A stretch of DNA of 64,000 bases from Sambucus nigra (taxonomy: Eukaryota; Streptophyta; Magnoliopsida; Dipsacales; Adoxaceae). The DNA lies in assembly GCA_949130495.1 (NCBI GenBank), contig OX422210.1, forward strand, positions 496,597,760 through 496,661,759. Reading direction: 5' to 3'. Position 1 is the stretch's first letter; each line of letters opens with the position of its first letter. Both the position numbers and the translations under genes were made by a program. Under the pieces are notes generated by a model that was not told where the DNA came from, ran no database searches, and worked only from the letters and a program-made list of their open reading frames with translations. This document shows positions 50,488-62,233 of this stretch, in pieces.

Positions 50488-53400
50488 CCGGGTTGAGAAA
50501 ATGATGATAATCTACATATTAATAGACTTAGACATAAAAACATGGCATTAGTGGGTGAAAACCCAAAACATCCCCAGAACGGCCCCATGAGTGTCCTTAA
50601 CACCATGCATGGGATCAATCTAACTCGTAGGAACTGACAGCGCAATCACGGGACTCCAATTTTGAGAATACAATGATAATTTGCATATTTTTAGACTTTG
50701 GCTTAAAAATATGGTGTTTGTGGGTGAAAACATGAAACATCCCCCAAACGGCTCTGAGAGTGGCACCAACACCACGCACGGGACCAATGTAACTCGTAGA
50801 ACTGGCTGCTTGATCACGAAACTCCCGATTTAAGAATATGACAATAATTTGCATATTTCTAGACTTAGGAATAAAAACATGGCGTTAGTGGGTGAAAACC
50901 AGAAATATCCCCCAAATGGCTCTGTGAGTGGCACCGACACCTCGCACGGGACCAATCTAACTCGTAGGAACTGACCGTGCGATCACGGGAGTTAGAGTTT
51001 GTGAATGCGGAGAAAATTTTCATATTTCTAGACTTAGGCATAAAAACATGGCGTTAGAAGGTAAAAACCCAAAACAACTTTTGAATGCCCCCGTGAGTGG
51101 CACCAACACCTCGCACGAGACCGGTGTAACTCACAGGAATTGACTGCGTGATCATGGGACTCCCGATTTGATAAAATGATGATAATTCGCATATTTCTAG
51201 ACTTAGGCATAAAAACATGGCGTTAGCAGGTGAAACCCCAAAAGATCCCCCGAACGGCCCCGTGTGTGGCACCAGCATCACACACGAGACCAATGTAACT
51301 CGTAGGAACTGACCGCGCAATCAAGTGACTCCCGATTTGAAAATATGCTGATAATTTGCATATTTCTAGATATAGACATAAAAACATGGGGTTAGCGGTT
51401 GAAAACCCGAATCAGACCTCGAACGGCCCCGTGAGTGGCACCAACACCTCGCACGGGACCAATGTAACTCGTAGTAACTGACTGCGTGATCACAAGTCTT
51501 CCACTTTGAGAAAATAACGATAATTTGCATGTTTTTAGACTTAGACAGAAAAGCATAGCTTTAGTGGGTAAAAACCCAAAACAGCCCAGGAACGGGCCTC
51601 ATGAGTGGCACCAACACCTCGCACGGGTCCAATGTAACTCGTAGGAACCTACCACGCGATCACGGGACTCCCGATTTGTGAAAATCATGATAATTTGCAT
51701 ATTTATAGACTTAGGCATATAAACATTACATTAGCGGGTGAAAAGCCAAAACAGCCCCCAAACGGCCCCGTGAGGGGCACCAGCACCTCACCCGGGACTA
51801 ATGAAACTGATAGGAACTGACCGCGTGATCCGATTACTCCCGATTTGGAAATACGCCAATAATTTTCATATTTCTAGACTTAAGCATAAAAACATGGGGT
51901 TAGTGGGTGCAAATAGAAAATAGCCCCCGAACGGCCCCATAAATGGCACTAACACTCGCACGAGACAAATTTAACTTGTAGGAACTGACCGTACGATCAC
52001 TGTACACCCTATTTGAGAATACGATGATAATTTTCATATTTCTAGACTTAAGCTAAAAACATGGCATTAATGGGTGGAAATCCCGAATGGCTCCGTAAGT
52101 GGCACCAACACCTCGCACAGTACCAATGTATCTCATAGGAATTGATCGCACGATGACGGAACTCCTAATTTGAGAATACGAAGATAATGTGCATTTTTCA
52201 AGACTTGCCTTTAGAAACATGGCGTTGGGGGGGGGTGAAAAATCAAAACAGCCACAGAACAAGCCCGTTAGGGGCACCAACACCTCACATTAGACCAATG
52301 TAACTCGTAGGAACTGATCGCGCGATCACGGGACTCCCAATTTGAGAATACAACGATAATTTGCATATTTCTAGACTTAGGCATAAAAACATTCCGTTAG
52401 CGGGTGAAAAGTAAAAGAGCCCCCAAAGAACCCCGTGAGGGGAACTAACACATCACCCGGGACCAATGTAACTGATAGGAACTGACCACGTGATCACGCG
52501 ACTCCCAATTTGAAAATACGTCGATAATTTTCATATTTCGAGACTTGGGCATAATGACATGGGGTTATTGGGTGAAACCCCAAAAATAGCCCCCGAACGG
52601 CTCTGTGAGTGGCACCAACACCCCGCACGGGACCAATGTAACTTGTAGGAACTGATCGCGCGATCACAAGACTCCTGATTTCAGAATACAATGATAATTT
52701 GCATATTTCTAGACTTAGTTTTAAATACAAGGCATTAGTGGGTGAAAACCCAAAACAACCCCCAAACGGCTCCGTGAGTGGCACTGACACCTTGCACGGG
52801 ACCAGTGTAACTTGTAGGAACTGACCGCGCAATCATGGGACTCCCGGTTTGAGAATACGATGATAATTTTCATATTTCTAGACTTAGGCATAAAAACATT
52901 GTGTTAGCGGGTGAAAACTCGAAACATCCCCCGAACGGCTACGTGAGTGGCACCAACACCTCGCACGGGACCAATCTAATACGTAGGAACTGACAGTGCG
53001 AACAAGGGACTCAGATTTTAAAAATATGATGATAATTTGCATATTTCTAGAATTAGGCATAAAAACATGGCGTTAGTCGGTGAAAACCTAAAACAGCCCC
53101 CGAACGGCCCCATGAGTGGCACCAACACCTCGCTCGAGACCAATGTAACTCATAGGAACTAACTACGCAATCATGAGACTCCCGGTTTGAGAAAACGATG
53201 ATAGTTTATATATTTTTATACTTAGGTATAAAAACATAGCATTAGTGGGTCAAAACCCGAAATAACCCTCGAACAGCCTCGTAAGTGGCACTAACGCCCC
53301 ACACGGGACCAGTGTAACTCGTAGGAACTGACTGCACGATCACGGGACTCCCGGGTTGAGAAAATGATGATAATCTACATATTTCTAGACTTAGACATAA

Positions 53401-54707
53401 AAACATGGCTTTAGCGGATGAAAACCATAAACATCCCCGGAACGGCCCCGTGAGTGGCACTCACACCTTGCACGGGACCAATCTAACTCGTAGAAACTGA
53501 CAGTGCGATCACGGGACTCCCATTTTGAGAATACAACGATAATTTTCATATTTCTAGAGTTTGGCTTAAAAACATGGTGGTTGTGGGTGAAAACATGAAA
53601 CAACCCCGAACGGCTCTGTGAGTGGCACCAACACCTCGCACGGGACCAATGTAACTCGTAGGAACAGGCCGCGTGATCACAGAACTCCCGGTTTGAGAAT
53701 ACAACAATAATTTTCATATTTCTAGACTTAGGAATAAAAATATGGCGTTAGTGGGTGAAAAACGTAAATAGCCCCCGAATGGCTCTGTGACTGGCACCAA
53801 CACCGCGCACGGGACCAATCTAACTCGTAGGAATTGACCGTGTGATTACGGGACTTCGAGTTTGTGAATATGATGAAAAATTCCATATTTATAGACATAG
53901 GCATAAAAACATAGCGTTAGAAGGTAAAAACCCGAAACAACTTCCGAACGGCCCCGTGAGTGGCACCAACACCTCACACAAGATCGATGTAACTCGCAGG
54001 AACTGATCGCATGATCACGGGACTCCCGGTTTGAGAAATTGATGATAATTCACATATTTGTAGACCTAGTAATAAAAACATGCCATTAGAAGATTAAAAG
54101 CCAAAAGATACCCCGAACGGCCCCGTGAGGGGCACCAACACCTCACCCGGGACCAATGTAACTGATAGGAACTGCCAGCGCGATCACGTGACTCCCGATT
54201 TGAAAATACACCAATAATTTGTATATTTCTTGACTTAGACATAAAAGCATGGGGTTAGCGGGTGAAAACCCCGAACCAGCCCCCGAACGGCCCCGTGAGT
54301 GGCACTAACACCTCGCACGGGACCAATCTAACACGTAGGAACTGACCGCACGAACTAGGGACTCAAATTTTAAGAATACGATGATAATTTGCATATTTCT
54401 AGAATTAGGCGTAAAAACATGGCGTTAGTCAGTGAAATCCTAAAACAGCCCCCGAACGGCCCCATGAGTGACACCAACACCTCGCTCGAGACCAATGTAA
54501 ATCATAGGAACTGACTTCGCAATCATGGGACTCCCGATTTGAGAAACCGATGTTAATTTATATATTTTTAGACTTAGGTATAAAAACATAGCATTAGCGG
54601 GTCAAAACCTGAAACAACACACAAACAGCCTCGTAAGTGGTACTAACGCCTCGCACGGGACCAGTGTAACTTGTAGGAACTGATCGCGCGATCACGGGAC
54701 TCCCGGG
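50488..54707 (+). repeat. 169-bp satellite array, block D2
   Basis: About 25 monomers up to the chromovirus insertion. After the relic the array resumes at CCGGGTTGAGAAAATGATG and matches 53349 onward, an offset of about 2,862 bp. The nominal offset here is 3,130, so the relic region carries one extra monomer plus the 115-bp LTR end. No gene seen. Confidence 0.96.
54703..54707. other. Presumed target site of the chromovirus (CCGGG)
   Basis: Five bases immediately left of the LTR. The right copy lies outside the window, so the duplication is not confirmed here. Confidence 0.5.
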
Positions 54708-57412
54708 TGTAACAACCCTCACTTATGAGAGCCCATTTTATATTTAATTACTATGTGAGGTAATTAAATATAAAATGTTGTAAATTGGAGTAAGTACTAA
54801 TGTAATTATGAAAGGTTAATATTTACTAACTTGTTGTATATTTACTGTATGAGCATGTAAATATCCTCGTGATGAGTTTTATTGTGTCATAAGAATTTAA
54901 ATGACATTTTGATTTAAAATGGAACCGGAACTAAAAATGATTTATAAAATATCCAAATGATAATTTGGAGGCCGTAGTTTATTCCGGAACGTGCGAGATA
55001 GTCAAAATATGTGCTTTATTGTATTTTGAGGTTTTTAGCACTTTCGACTGATTACACCTTAAATATGTTGTTGCGTGTTATTTTATCGCGGTATTGATCA
55101 TTTAAGTTGGGTTTGTTGACTAATGGCACGAATTAGTCTTGCTAAGTCTTCTATTTTCCCTAATTTTATTCCTAAACCAAGAGAGAACTAGAGAGAGGAA
55201 GAGAAAGAGTAGAGAAAAGAAGAAGAGATTGAAGATTGAGGAGGGATTCTTGCTTCTACACAAGTAAAATCTGCATTTTCTATATTGAGGCAAGTTTTCT
55301 ACTTGCTATATGTGGTTTAAGATAAATGATTAGATGTGATAATGATGTATTGATCATGGTTTAATTAGTTAGGTTTCTTTTGTGTATTTGTGGGTCTTGA
55401 ATCATTAAAGAATGGTTTGGATGATTATTGATGGTTGTAGTAGTAGTTGGTAGTATTTATGGTGTATTGGTGGAAATAAATGGGTTTGGTTTGAAAGGTT
55501 TTGAGTTGGGGGTAAAATTTGGAGTCCAAGACTCCATAGCCATTTTTGGCAAAATCGCAGGACCGAATCGATTCGGCCATTGGGGTGAATCAATTTGCCT
55601 AGGTCCAGTTTCTAGGTCTGCCTGCACCGAATCGATTCGACTTGGCTGAATCAATTTGGCAGTTTACCGACAGTCAGTTTTCCTTTTCTGAATAGATTCG
55701 CTTTTGGGGAGAATCGATTCGCTAAGGCGAATCGATTCGGCCCTTGGGCGAATCGATTCGTTTTCCTGCTGTTTTGAGTTATTTTTGAAACTCAATTCTA
55801 ACTCATTTTCTTTAGGGTTTGGTCCTAGGAACCTTCTTGTCTGAAGTAAACTTAGAGTCCTAGAGTTCTAGGTGAGTTATTTTACTACCCTAGGTTAGAA
55901 TTGGGTTATATGGGAATTATTTAGAGGATGTGCGAAGTGATGTTCAGGTATTACTTTCTTTTTTTAATTAGTAGGAGTCTAGGAGATTTCTAAGTTGTGT
56001 TTGGAGACTTTAGAAGTTAAATTGAGGCATGATGGTTTATTATAAAGCCCAAAAAGAGGCTAGGGAAAATGACTTGGGAGTTTGAATATTCTTCGAGGTT
56101 ATTGTAATGATGTGAGGCATATATAGTTCTGAAAAACCATAATGCGTTTGATAAAATGTAAATGGATAAAGTAAATGATAATTTACTAAATCATGATATG
56201 GAAATTAATGAAATGGTTTAAACACACCTCTTTAAAATACATCATAAGGGAAGTTCGTGCGTAAGGTGAAGCCCCCTGACTAATGAATGCAGGGTGGATA
56301 TAGTCCTAGGCCATATGAGCCCTTGTTTTATATTTTCTGTGATGGGTAGGAGATTTCGGGTGTGTTCTTGACTATCCCACAGGCATATGGCCGCTTCTCG
56401 ACGTTTCGATAGGATCCCAGGTTGTCTTATGACAGGCCCTGGAAGATGATGGTCATTTATGGGCGCGCACAGTGGGGAAACCCGGACGGGCGGTCTTAGA
56501 ATCATTATACAGATGTACTTATAACTATTCTTATCATCAAGTTGGACTTGATGGATATTAATGCCATAAAGAGCATAGTTCACACCACAAAGAGCATACA
56601 ATTGAGATACGTGCCACAAAGAGCACATGATAAAATTTGTATTCTTGATAAGGAGTGGAAAGATGAAAAATGAAAATGGTGAAAGACGAAAAAGGCTTAT
56701 AATTATTCTTATTTTCTTATATACTTGAATTTCACTTTATAATCCTTCGATTGTCTTGAATCATTATAGGATGTTATCATGCTAGTATTTCATCTTTCCC
56801 ATCCATGCTTAACCGTTCATTATTGTCATGCTTGTCATTTATCTGGTGATCACAAAAACCGGTCCCGGACTCGTTATTCTTTCTTGTTATGCATATATCT
56901 ATTGTAACCGCTCAGGTGCTCCACCGCAAGGACGCCCGTATTGACCTCCCCATTCTAGTGTCTTTTGAGGAGCCGTGACATTTTGCGGATTTCATGGGAT
57001 ATTTTGTGTAGACGCATTCGTTGTTGTCTTCTAGTTATGTTCCTGTCTTTATTTGGGCGTGTAGCCCAAACAATTGTAATTATAAAATGGATGTAATATG
57101 TAATCAGTTGAACTTTTTGTACATTGTATGTAACTCTGTTGCCCGACATTATATTCGGTCCTTTATTTTGTATTGTCATAATTGTAACATATATACTTTC
57201 TTGGTTTTCGCTTGTTTTAAATTATGGGTTGTTGACAATGCTTTCTTTAAATTACAAAACGAAATTTTTGACAACCCGTTTTCTAAAATATGGTGTGGTT
57301 ATCCTGCATACTCTTTATGTTGTTACGGTGCTGAGAATGATTCCATCCATGATTCGTGTATTATTGGAGTATCGGGATGGTCACCCCTTGTTTTGGATAT
57401 CGGCTTGTCACA
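54708..57412 (+). repeat. 5' LTR of the chromovirus
   Basis: 2,705 bp, TGTAACAACCC to TTGTCACA. It includes a cluster of the palindrome CGAATCGATTCG (55564, 55628, 55728, 55749, with related copies between) and short direct repeats of CACAAAGAGCA at about 56585-56630. A purine-rich stretch GAGAGAGGAAGAGAAAG is near 55190. The open frames in this LTR have no recognisable product. Confidence 0.94.
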
Positions 57413-57414
57413 GA

Positions 57415-57426
57415 TGGTATCAGAGC
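57415..57426 (+). other. Primer binding site of the chromovirus
   Basis: TGGTATCAGAGC, two bases after the LTR end, matching plant initiator methionine tRNA. The following 57427-57592 is untranslated leader with nothing recognisable. Confidence 0.93.
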
Positions 57427-57592
57427 ATCAGGTTCTAGAGTCTTTAGGATCTATGCAGACTTGTCACGTTCTACCATAGCATTCTTTGATATAGAGCCTA
57501 ATGCTAGGACTGCTTTGTTGCTTATGTTTGTGATCTTCTGCAAGATAGATTATTTTATATAGTATCCTGACTCTTTTATTTCTCCATCTCAG

Positions 57593-58692
57593 ATGCCGCC
57601 TAAGAGAGGACGTCCCGCTCGATGTAATAGAGTTGTGGAAGAGGAGGTTGGTCCTCCACCGCCGCCACCGGGGAGTATAAAAGTTGCTGATGTGGCAAAC
57701 ATAGTGGCCCAAGCAGTTAATGCAGCTATGACTGCCTTGGTATAATAAATGCCACAAGCTCAACCACGAGCGCAAGATGCACAAGCTCCTAAGGGACCTT
57801 CTCCGTCGGAAAGAGTGAGGGAATCATTTCTAAAGGGCCATCCTACGGAATTCGATGGAGGCTCGGATGTTATAAGGGCAAATCAGTGGAAGAAAGACAT
57901 GTAATGCCATCTTCGAATGGTAGAATGTAGTAAGGAGAAAAATCAAATCCTTGTTACTTTGAAGCTTGTCGGATCGACATTACATTGGTGGGAGTCGATG
58001 ACTACACCGGAGCAAAGGGATATGATGTCGATCACTGATTTTTGGTTCGTATTTGACGGGAAGTACTTCTCTCCCGCAGTTAAAAGGGAGATGCAAAGGA
58101 AGCTTCAAGATTTAGTAAAGGGAGATAGATCTGTTGCAGAGTACGAAGAGGAGTTCACCCGGTTAGCAAGTTTTGTACCGGAGGATGTGACTCCATAAGA
58201 GAAGAGAATCTCCAAGTTTGTGGGTGGTTTACATTGGCGGATAAAACAACATTTGTTGGGAAATCTGACTTTACAAACCTTTGGGGATGTGATGAATGCG
58301 GCACTACTTCACTGCCAAGAGCATAGATTGTTTGTGCAAAATAGCAAGAAGGCTACTGAGATGGGGCAAGTGGGAAAACCTGGAGGAAATGGGATCGGGG
58401 GAGGAGCATCTCCTTCATCCCAATCTTTGGGGAGTAAGCAAAGAGAGAGGGACCCCCAGCAAGGGGATTTGTCAAAATGCCCACGCTTTGGTGGATTTAA
58501 TGCGGGTGGTAATAATAATAGATCGGGTCAAGGTGGACCGCCACAACAACAAGCAGGTAGAGGTGGAAATGGTGGTAGAGGCCAGTAGGGCTGAGGTTTG
58601 GGGAAGTTTCGATACAATCAAGGGCAGAACAAAGAGAATATGGCGAACAAATGTTTTCAGTGCAGAGAGCTGGGTCATTATAAGAGGTCGTG
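57593..58692 (+). pseudogene. Chromovirus gag, interrupted by stops
   Basis: The start ATG at 57593 gives MPPKRGRPARCNRVV. One frame carries the whole gag but is interrupted at 57743-57748 (TAATAA), 57902, 58196, 58586 and 58592. Recognisable parts: ESFLKGHPTEFDGG, the retrotransposon gag core with LVGSTLHWWESM and FSPAVKREMQRKLQDL, a Gly/Gln-rich linker (58480-58590), and a knuckle CFQCRELGHYKRSC at 58651-58692. The longest open piece is 122 codons, so no functional capsid can be made. Confidence 0.9.
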
Positions 58693-59205
58693 TCCTCAGT
58701 TGATTGGACGGCATCTTCCTAGGGCTCCATAGCAGCCGTATGTACAGTTTCCGCCCCAGGCACCTAATCCGGTTGTTCCTCCAGAGCAGGGGAAATTGTA
58801 GTATGGACGGGTCTATCATATTCAGGAGGCTATGCTTCCTCAAGCCCCTCCATCACCGCCAGCGATTGAGGGTAAGTTTCTCATCCAAGGGCATATGGGT
58901 TGAGTGTTATTTGATACGGGTGCGACACACTCTTCATTTCTAAGAGTTTTGCTCAGACTACAGATTTGATAAAGTCTGCTGAGAGTACTTTCACTAGTGT
59001 TGAATCCTCTATAGGTGATGGTTCATTGATTTTCTTTGTTTGTAAAAACATAGGGATTAATCTTGGTAATTTATGCTTTGAGGCCGATTTCCTCGTCCTT
59101 GACATGGCCGAGTATGATGTGATTTTGGGTATGAATTGGTTAATGAAATATCACGCGATAGTGAATTGTTATGGGAAGAGTATAGTCTTCACAGTTCCGG
59201 GATAA
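58693..59205 (+). pseudogene. Chromovirus protease region, stops and a frameshift
   Basis: A Pro/Gln-rich linker has stops at 58730, 58799 and 58901. The protease motif VLFDTGATHSS follows at about 58904-58936, and the frame changes just after it, near 58940. The new frame continues the protease fold with FEADFLVLDMAEYDVILGMN (about 59080-59140) and ends at TAA 59203. The catalytic Asp-Thr-Gly is present but is split from the rest of the enzyme. Confidence 0.85.
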
Positions 59206-60688
59206 AAAATGTTCTTGGTTTTTATGCCTTGTATGGAAGGAGGTACGAGTACCTATTTATATTGTATTGTGGAGGATACTTTTAGGGATGTAGTTGTTTC
59301 CCTAGATTCTCTTTCGATTGTTAGAGATTTTGAAGATGTCTTCTGAGAAATATCGAGATTACCTCCAAGTCGGGAGATTGAGTTTGTGATTAATTTAGGG
59401 TCGGGAACTCGACCTATTATGAACGATCCATATCGCATGGCTCCTGTGGAAATGGGGGAGTTGAGAGATCAAATTCAGCAGTTGTTGGAGCAAGGATTTA
59501 TTAGGTGTAGTACATTGCCATGTGGTGCTCCAGTATTGTTTGTAAAGAAAAGAGACGGTTCTCTCCGATTATGTGTGGACTATAGAGAGTTGAACAAAGT
59601 CACCATCCGGAATAAATACCATTTGCGTCGCATTGATGATATATTTGACCAACTTAGGGGAGCGTTAAACTTCTCTAAGATCGATTTGAGGATGGGGTAT
59701 CATCAATTGAGGATACGAGAACAGGATGTATCCAAGACCACATTTCTGACCCGATATGGATCCTATGAATTCTTGGTTATGCCCTTTGGACTAACCAATT
59801 CCCCCGCTATATTTATGGATCTCATGAAAAGGGTATTTTGAGATTTCCTTGACCAATTTTTTATTGTCTTCATCGATGACATCTTAGTCTATTCTCAGAC
59901 AGAATCTGACCATGCTACTCACTTACGGTTGGTCCTGCAAAGATTGAGGGATCACCAATTGTATGCAAATTTCGAGAAGTGTGGATTTTCGTTGAAGGAA
60001 GTTTAGTTTTTGGGTCATGTGGTGTCATCCCAAGGTATATCCGTGGATCCAAGCAAGGTGATTGCGGTGAGGGAGTGGGTTCATCCCACAACACCTACCG
60101 AGATTAGTAGTTTTTTAGGTTTGGTGGGCTATTACCGTCGATTTATCAAGGGTTTCTCAAGGATCACTAGCCCTTTGATAAATCTGACCCAGCAAGGGAT
60201 GAAATTTTTTTGGGATAGCTCTTGTCAAGCTGCTTTTGATGAGCTCAAACATAAATTGACTTCGGCTCCAGTCCTGGCATTGCCAAAACCGGGGTTGGAA
60301 TATATAGTCTTCACCAATGCATCTCTACAAGGATTAGGGGGCGTGCTTCAACAAGAGAGACAGGCTATTGCTTATGCTTCCCTTAAGCTAAAGACTCACA
60401 AAAGGAATTATCTAGTGCATGACTTAGAACTCACCGCGAATGTTTTTTCCTTGAAGATTTGGAGGCATTATCTCCTAGGGGAGAAATTCAGTCTTTTCAC
60501 GGACCATAAATCGCTGCAATATTTATTTTCCCAGAAAGATTTGAATATGCTCAGCGCCGATGGTTGGAGTTCGTGAAAGATTATCAATTTGATATCCATT
60601 ATCATCCGGGCAAGGCAAACGTGGTGGCGGATGCCTTGAGTATGAATTATGGAAAGCTAAGTGGAAGGAGCTCATCCAGGAGGATGCG
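59206..60688 (+). pseudogene. Chromovirus reverse transcriptase and RNase H, interrupted
   Basis: Stops at 59344, 59839 and 60004 and frameshifts near 60545 and 60645. Recognisable: [51 protein letters not shown] fingers, [16 protein letters not shown], the catalytic box [10 protein letters not shown] (about 59860-59890), [14 protein letters not shown] and the RNase H region ([28 protein letters not shown]). The first RNase H residue is Asn in FTNAS where Asp is expected. The catalytic YIDD-type box is intact but the frame around it is closed. Confidence 0.9.
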
Positions 60689-62233
60689 GTGGTGAGAGCG
60701 TTCATGTCAGTGATGACTGTTACTCCTACCATTGTGGAAAGGGTTGTGGAATCCCAAGGAAGGGATAAGGGCTACCAGGATCATATACACCGATTACTGT
60801 CCGAGGGAGCAGAATCCTACTCGATAAGCTCTGAGGGTGGGTTACGCTTCCATGGGAGACTTATTATTCCAGATGAGGGAGATTTAAGACGGGCGGTAGT
60901 GGCAGAATCTCACGGGTTGAAATTTACGGTACATCCTGGTGGGGACAAGATGTATCATGACATGCACCACCAGTATTGGTGGCCAGGCATGAAGCGGGAT
61001 ATTTCGGAGTTTGTATCTCAATACACTACTTGTCAGCTGGTCAATATTGATCATCAACTACCGACAAGTTTATTGCAACCGTTGGAGATTACAGTTTGGA
61101 AATGGGAGAGCATATCAATGTACTTTACTACGGGCTTACCAAGATCACCGAGGGGTTATGATTCGATTTGGGTGATTATCGACCATTTAACTAAGTCGGC
61201 ACACTTCCTACTCGTGCGTACTAATTATGACAGTACTCGCTATGCCCAATTGTTCATCGAGGAGGTCGTTAGACTTCATGGGGTACCTTTGAATACCATT
61301 TTCGACCGGGACAAGATCTTTGTATCCCACTTTTGGCAAAGGTTTTAAGAGGCCCTGGGGCCCGAATTGAGGTTAAGCACTTCTTATCATCCTCAAACAG
61401 ATGGTCAGACTGAAATAGTAAACCAAATGTTGGAGGATATGCTCCGTATGTGCATGCTTGATTCCAAGGGCGGTTGGGAACAATACCTCCCATTAGTTGA
61501 GTTCGCTTATAACAACTCATACCAATTTACTATTGAAATGGCGCCCTATGAAGATCTTTATGGCCGACCATGTAGATCTCCCGCTTGTTGGTTAGAAGTG
61601 GGTGATAATAAATTCCATGGACCTGAAATGATCCAAGATACTTCTTTTAAAATTGAACTCATCTGAAATTGCATTCGGATAGACCAAGATCGGCAAAAGA
61701 TCTATGTCGATGCATGTAAAAGGCACATGGAGTTGGAGATTGGGGACCAAGTCTTAGTGCGAGTGTCACCAATGAAGGCCATTAATCATTTCGGGAAGAA
61801 AGGAAAACTTGCGCCGCGTTTTGTTAGACCTTATCCAATTATTGCGAAAGTTGGTCCCGTGGCATATCAACTTGCCTTACCGGAGCCTTTACAACAAATT
61901 CACGATGTATTCCATGTTTCCTCTCTGAAGAAGTATAAGCGATGTGATGGTGCCCTTTGGCATGTCCCTTTTTAAGATATTGACTTGCAACCTGACGTTT
62001 CATATGAAGAACAATCGGTTTCTATTCTTGAGCATGGGGAGCACAAATTGAGGTCTCGTGTGGTGCCCTTGGTGAGAGTCCAATGGAGTCATCACAATGC
62101 TAAAGAATCTACGTGGGAGCGTGAGGATGACATGCGAGATAAATATCCGCATCTCTTCTTACAAGGTAGGCTTGAATTTTGGGGACAAAATTCCCTCATA
62201 AGGGGGGGAGTATGTAACATCCCTCGCTTATGA
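60689..62233 (+). pseudogene. Chromovirus integrase and C-terminal chromodomain, interrupted and catalytically changed
   Basis: One frame with stops at 61346, 61664 and 61973. The zinc-binding part has HPGGDKMYHDMHHQYWWPGM, but the first Cys is Tyr (SQYTTCQ). The first catalytic Asp is replaced by Tyr (SMYFTTGLPRS); the second (IFDRDKIF) and the Glu (DGQTEIVNQ) remain. The C-terminus has APRFVRPYPII and IHDVFHVSSLKKY, and after 61985 a chromodomain-like stretch VPLVRVQWSHHNAKESTWER. The chromodomain directs chromoviruses to heterochromatin in related elements. This copy cannot integrate. Confidence 0.88.
62200..62210 (+). other. Polypurine tract of the chromovirus
   Basis: AAGGGGGGGAG, two bases before the 3' LTR, the expected plus-strand primer position. 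Confidence 0.88.

Larger units (their letters stand above)
46940..54707 (+). repeat. Higher-order repeat of about 3.13 kb, about two and a half copies
   Basis: The variant with ACATAGCATTAGCGGGTCAA recurs near 46970, 50105 and 53235. CTTTAAAAACATGGCATTGATGG near 49080 matches 52207; AACACCCCGCACGGG near 49488 matches 52616; and the AAAAGAGCCCCCAAA-type variant near 49270 matches 52400. Offsets are 3,125-3,140 bp. A further copy of the first variant at about 54590 is only 1,350 bp on, so the third unit is internally deleted. Confidence 0.7.

Noticed and set aside
57415..57436. Possible tRNA gene fragment at the Met-type primer site
   Set aside because: Only the complement of a tRNA 3' end is present; no cloverleaf.
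55405..57784. Short open frames in the chromovirus LTR and leader
   Set aside because: No domain; they span the primer site or palindrome cluster and differ between the two LTRs.
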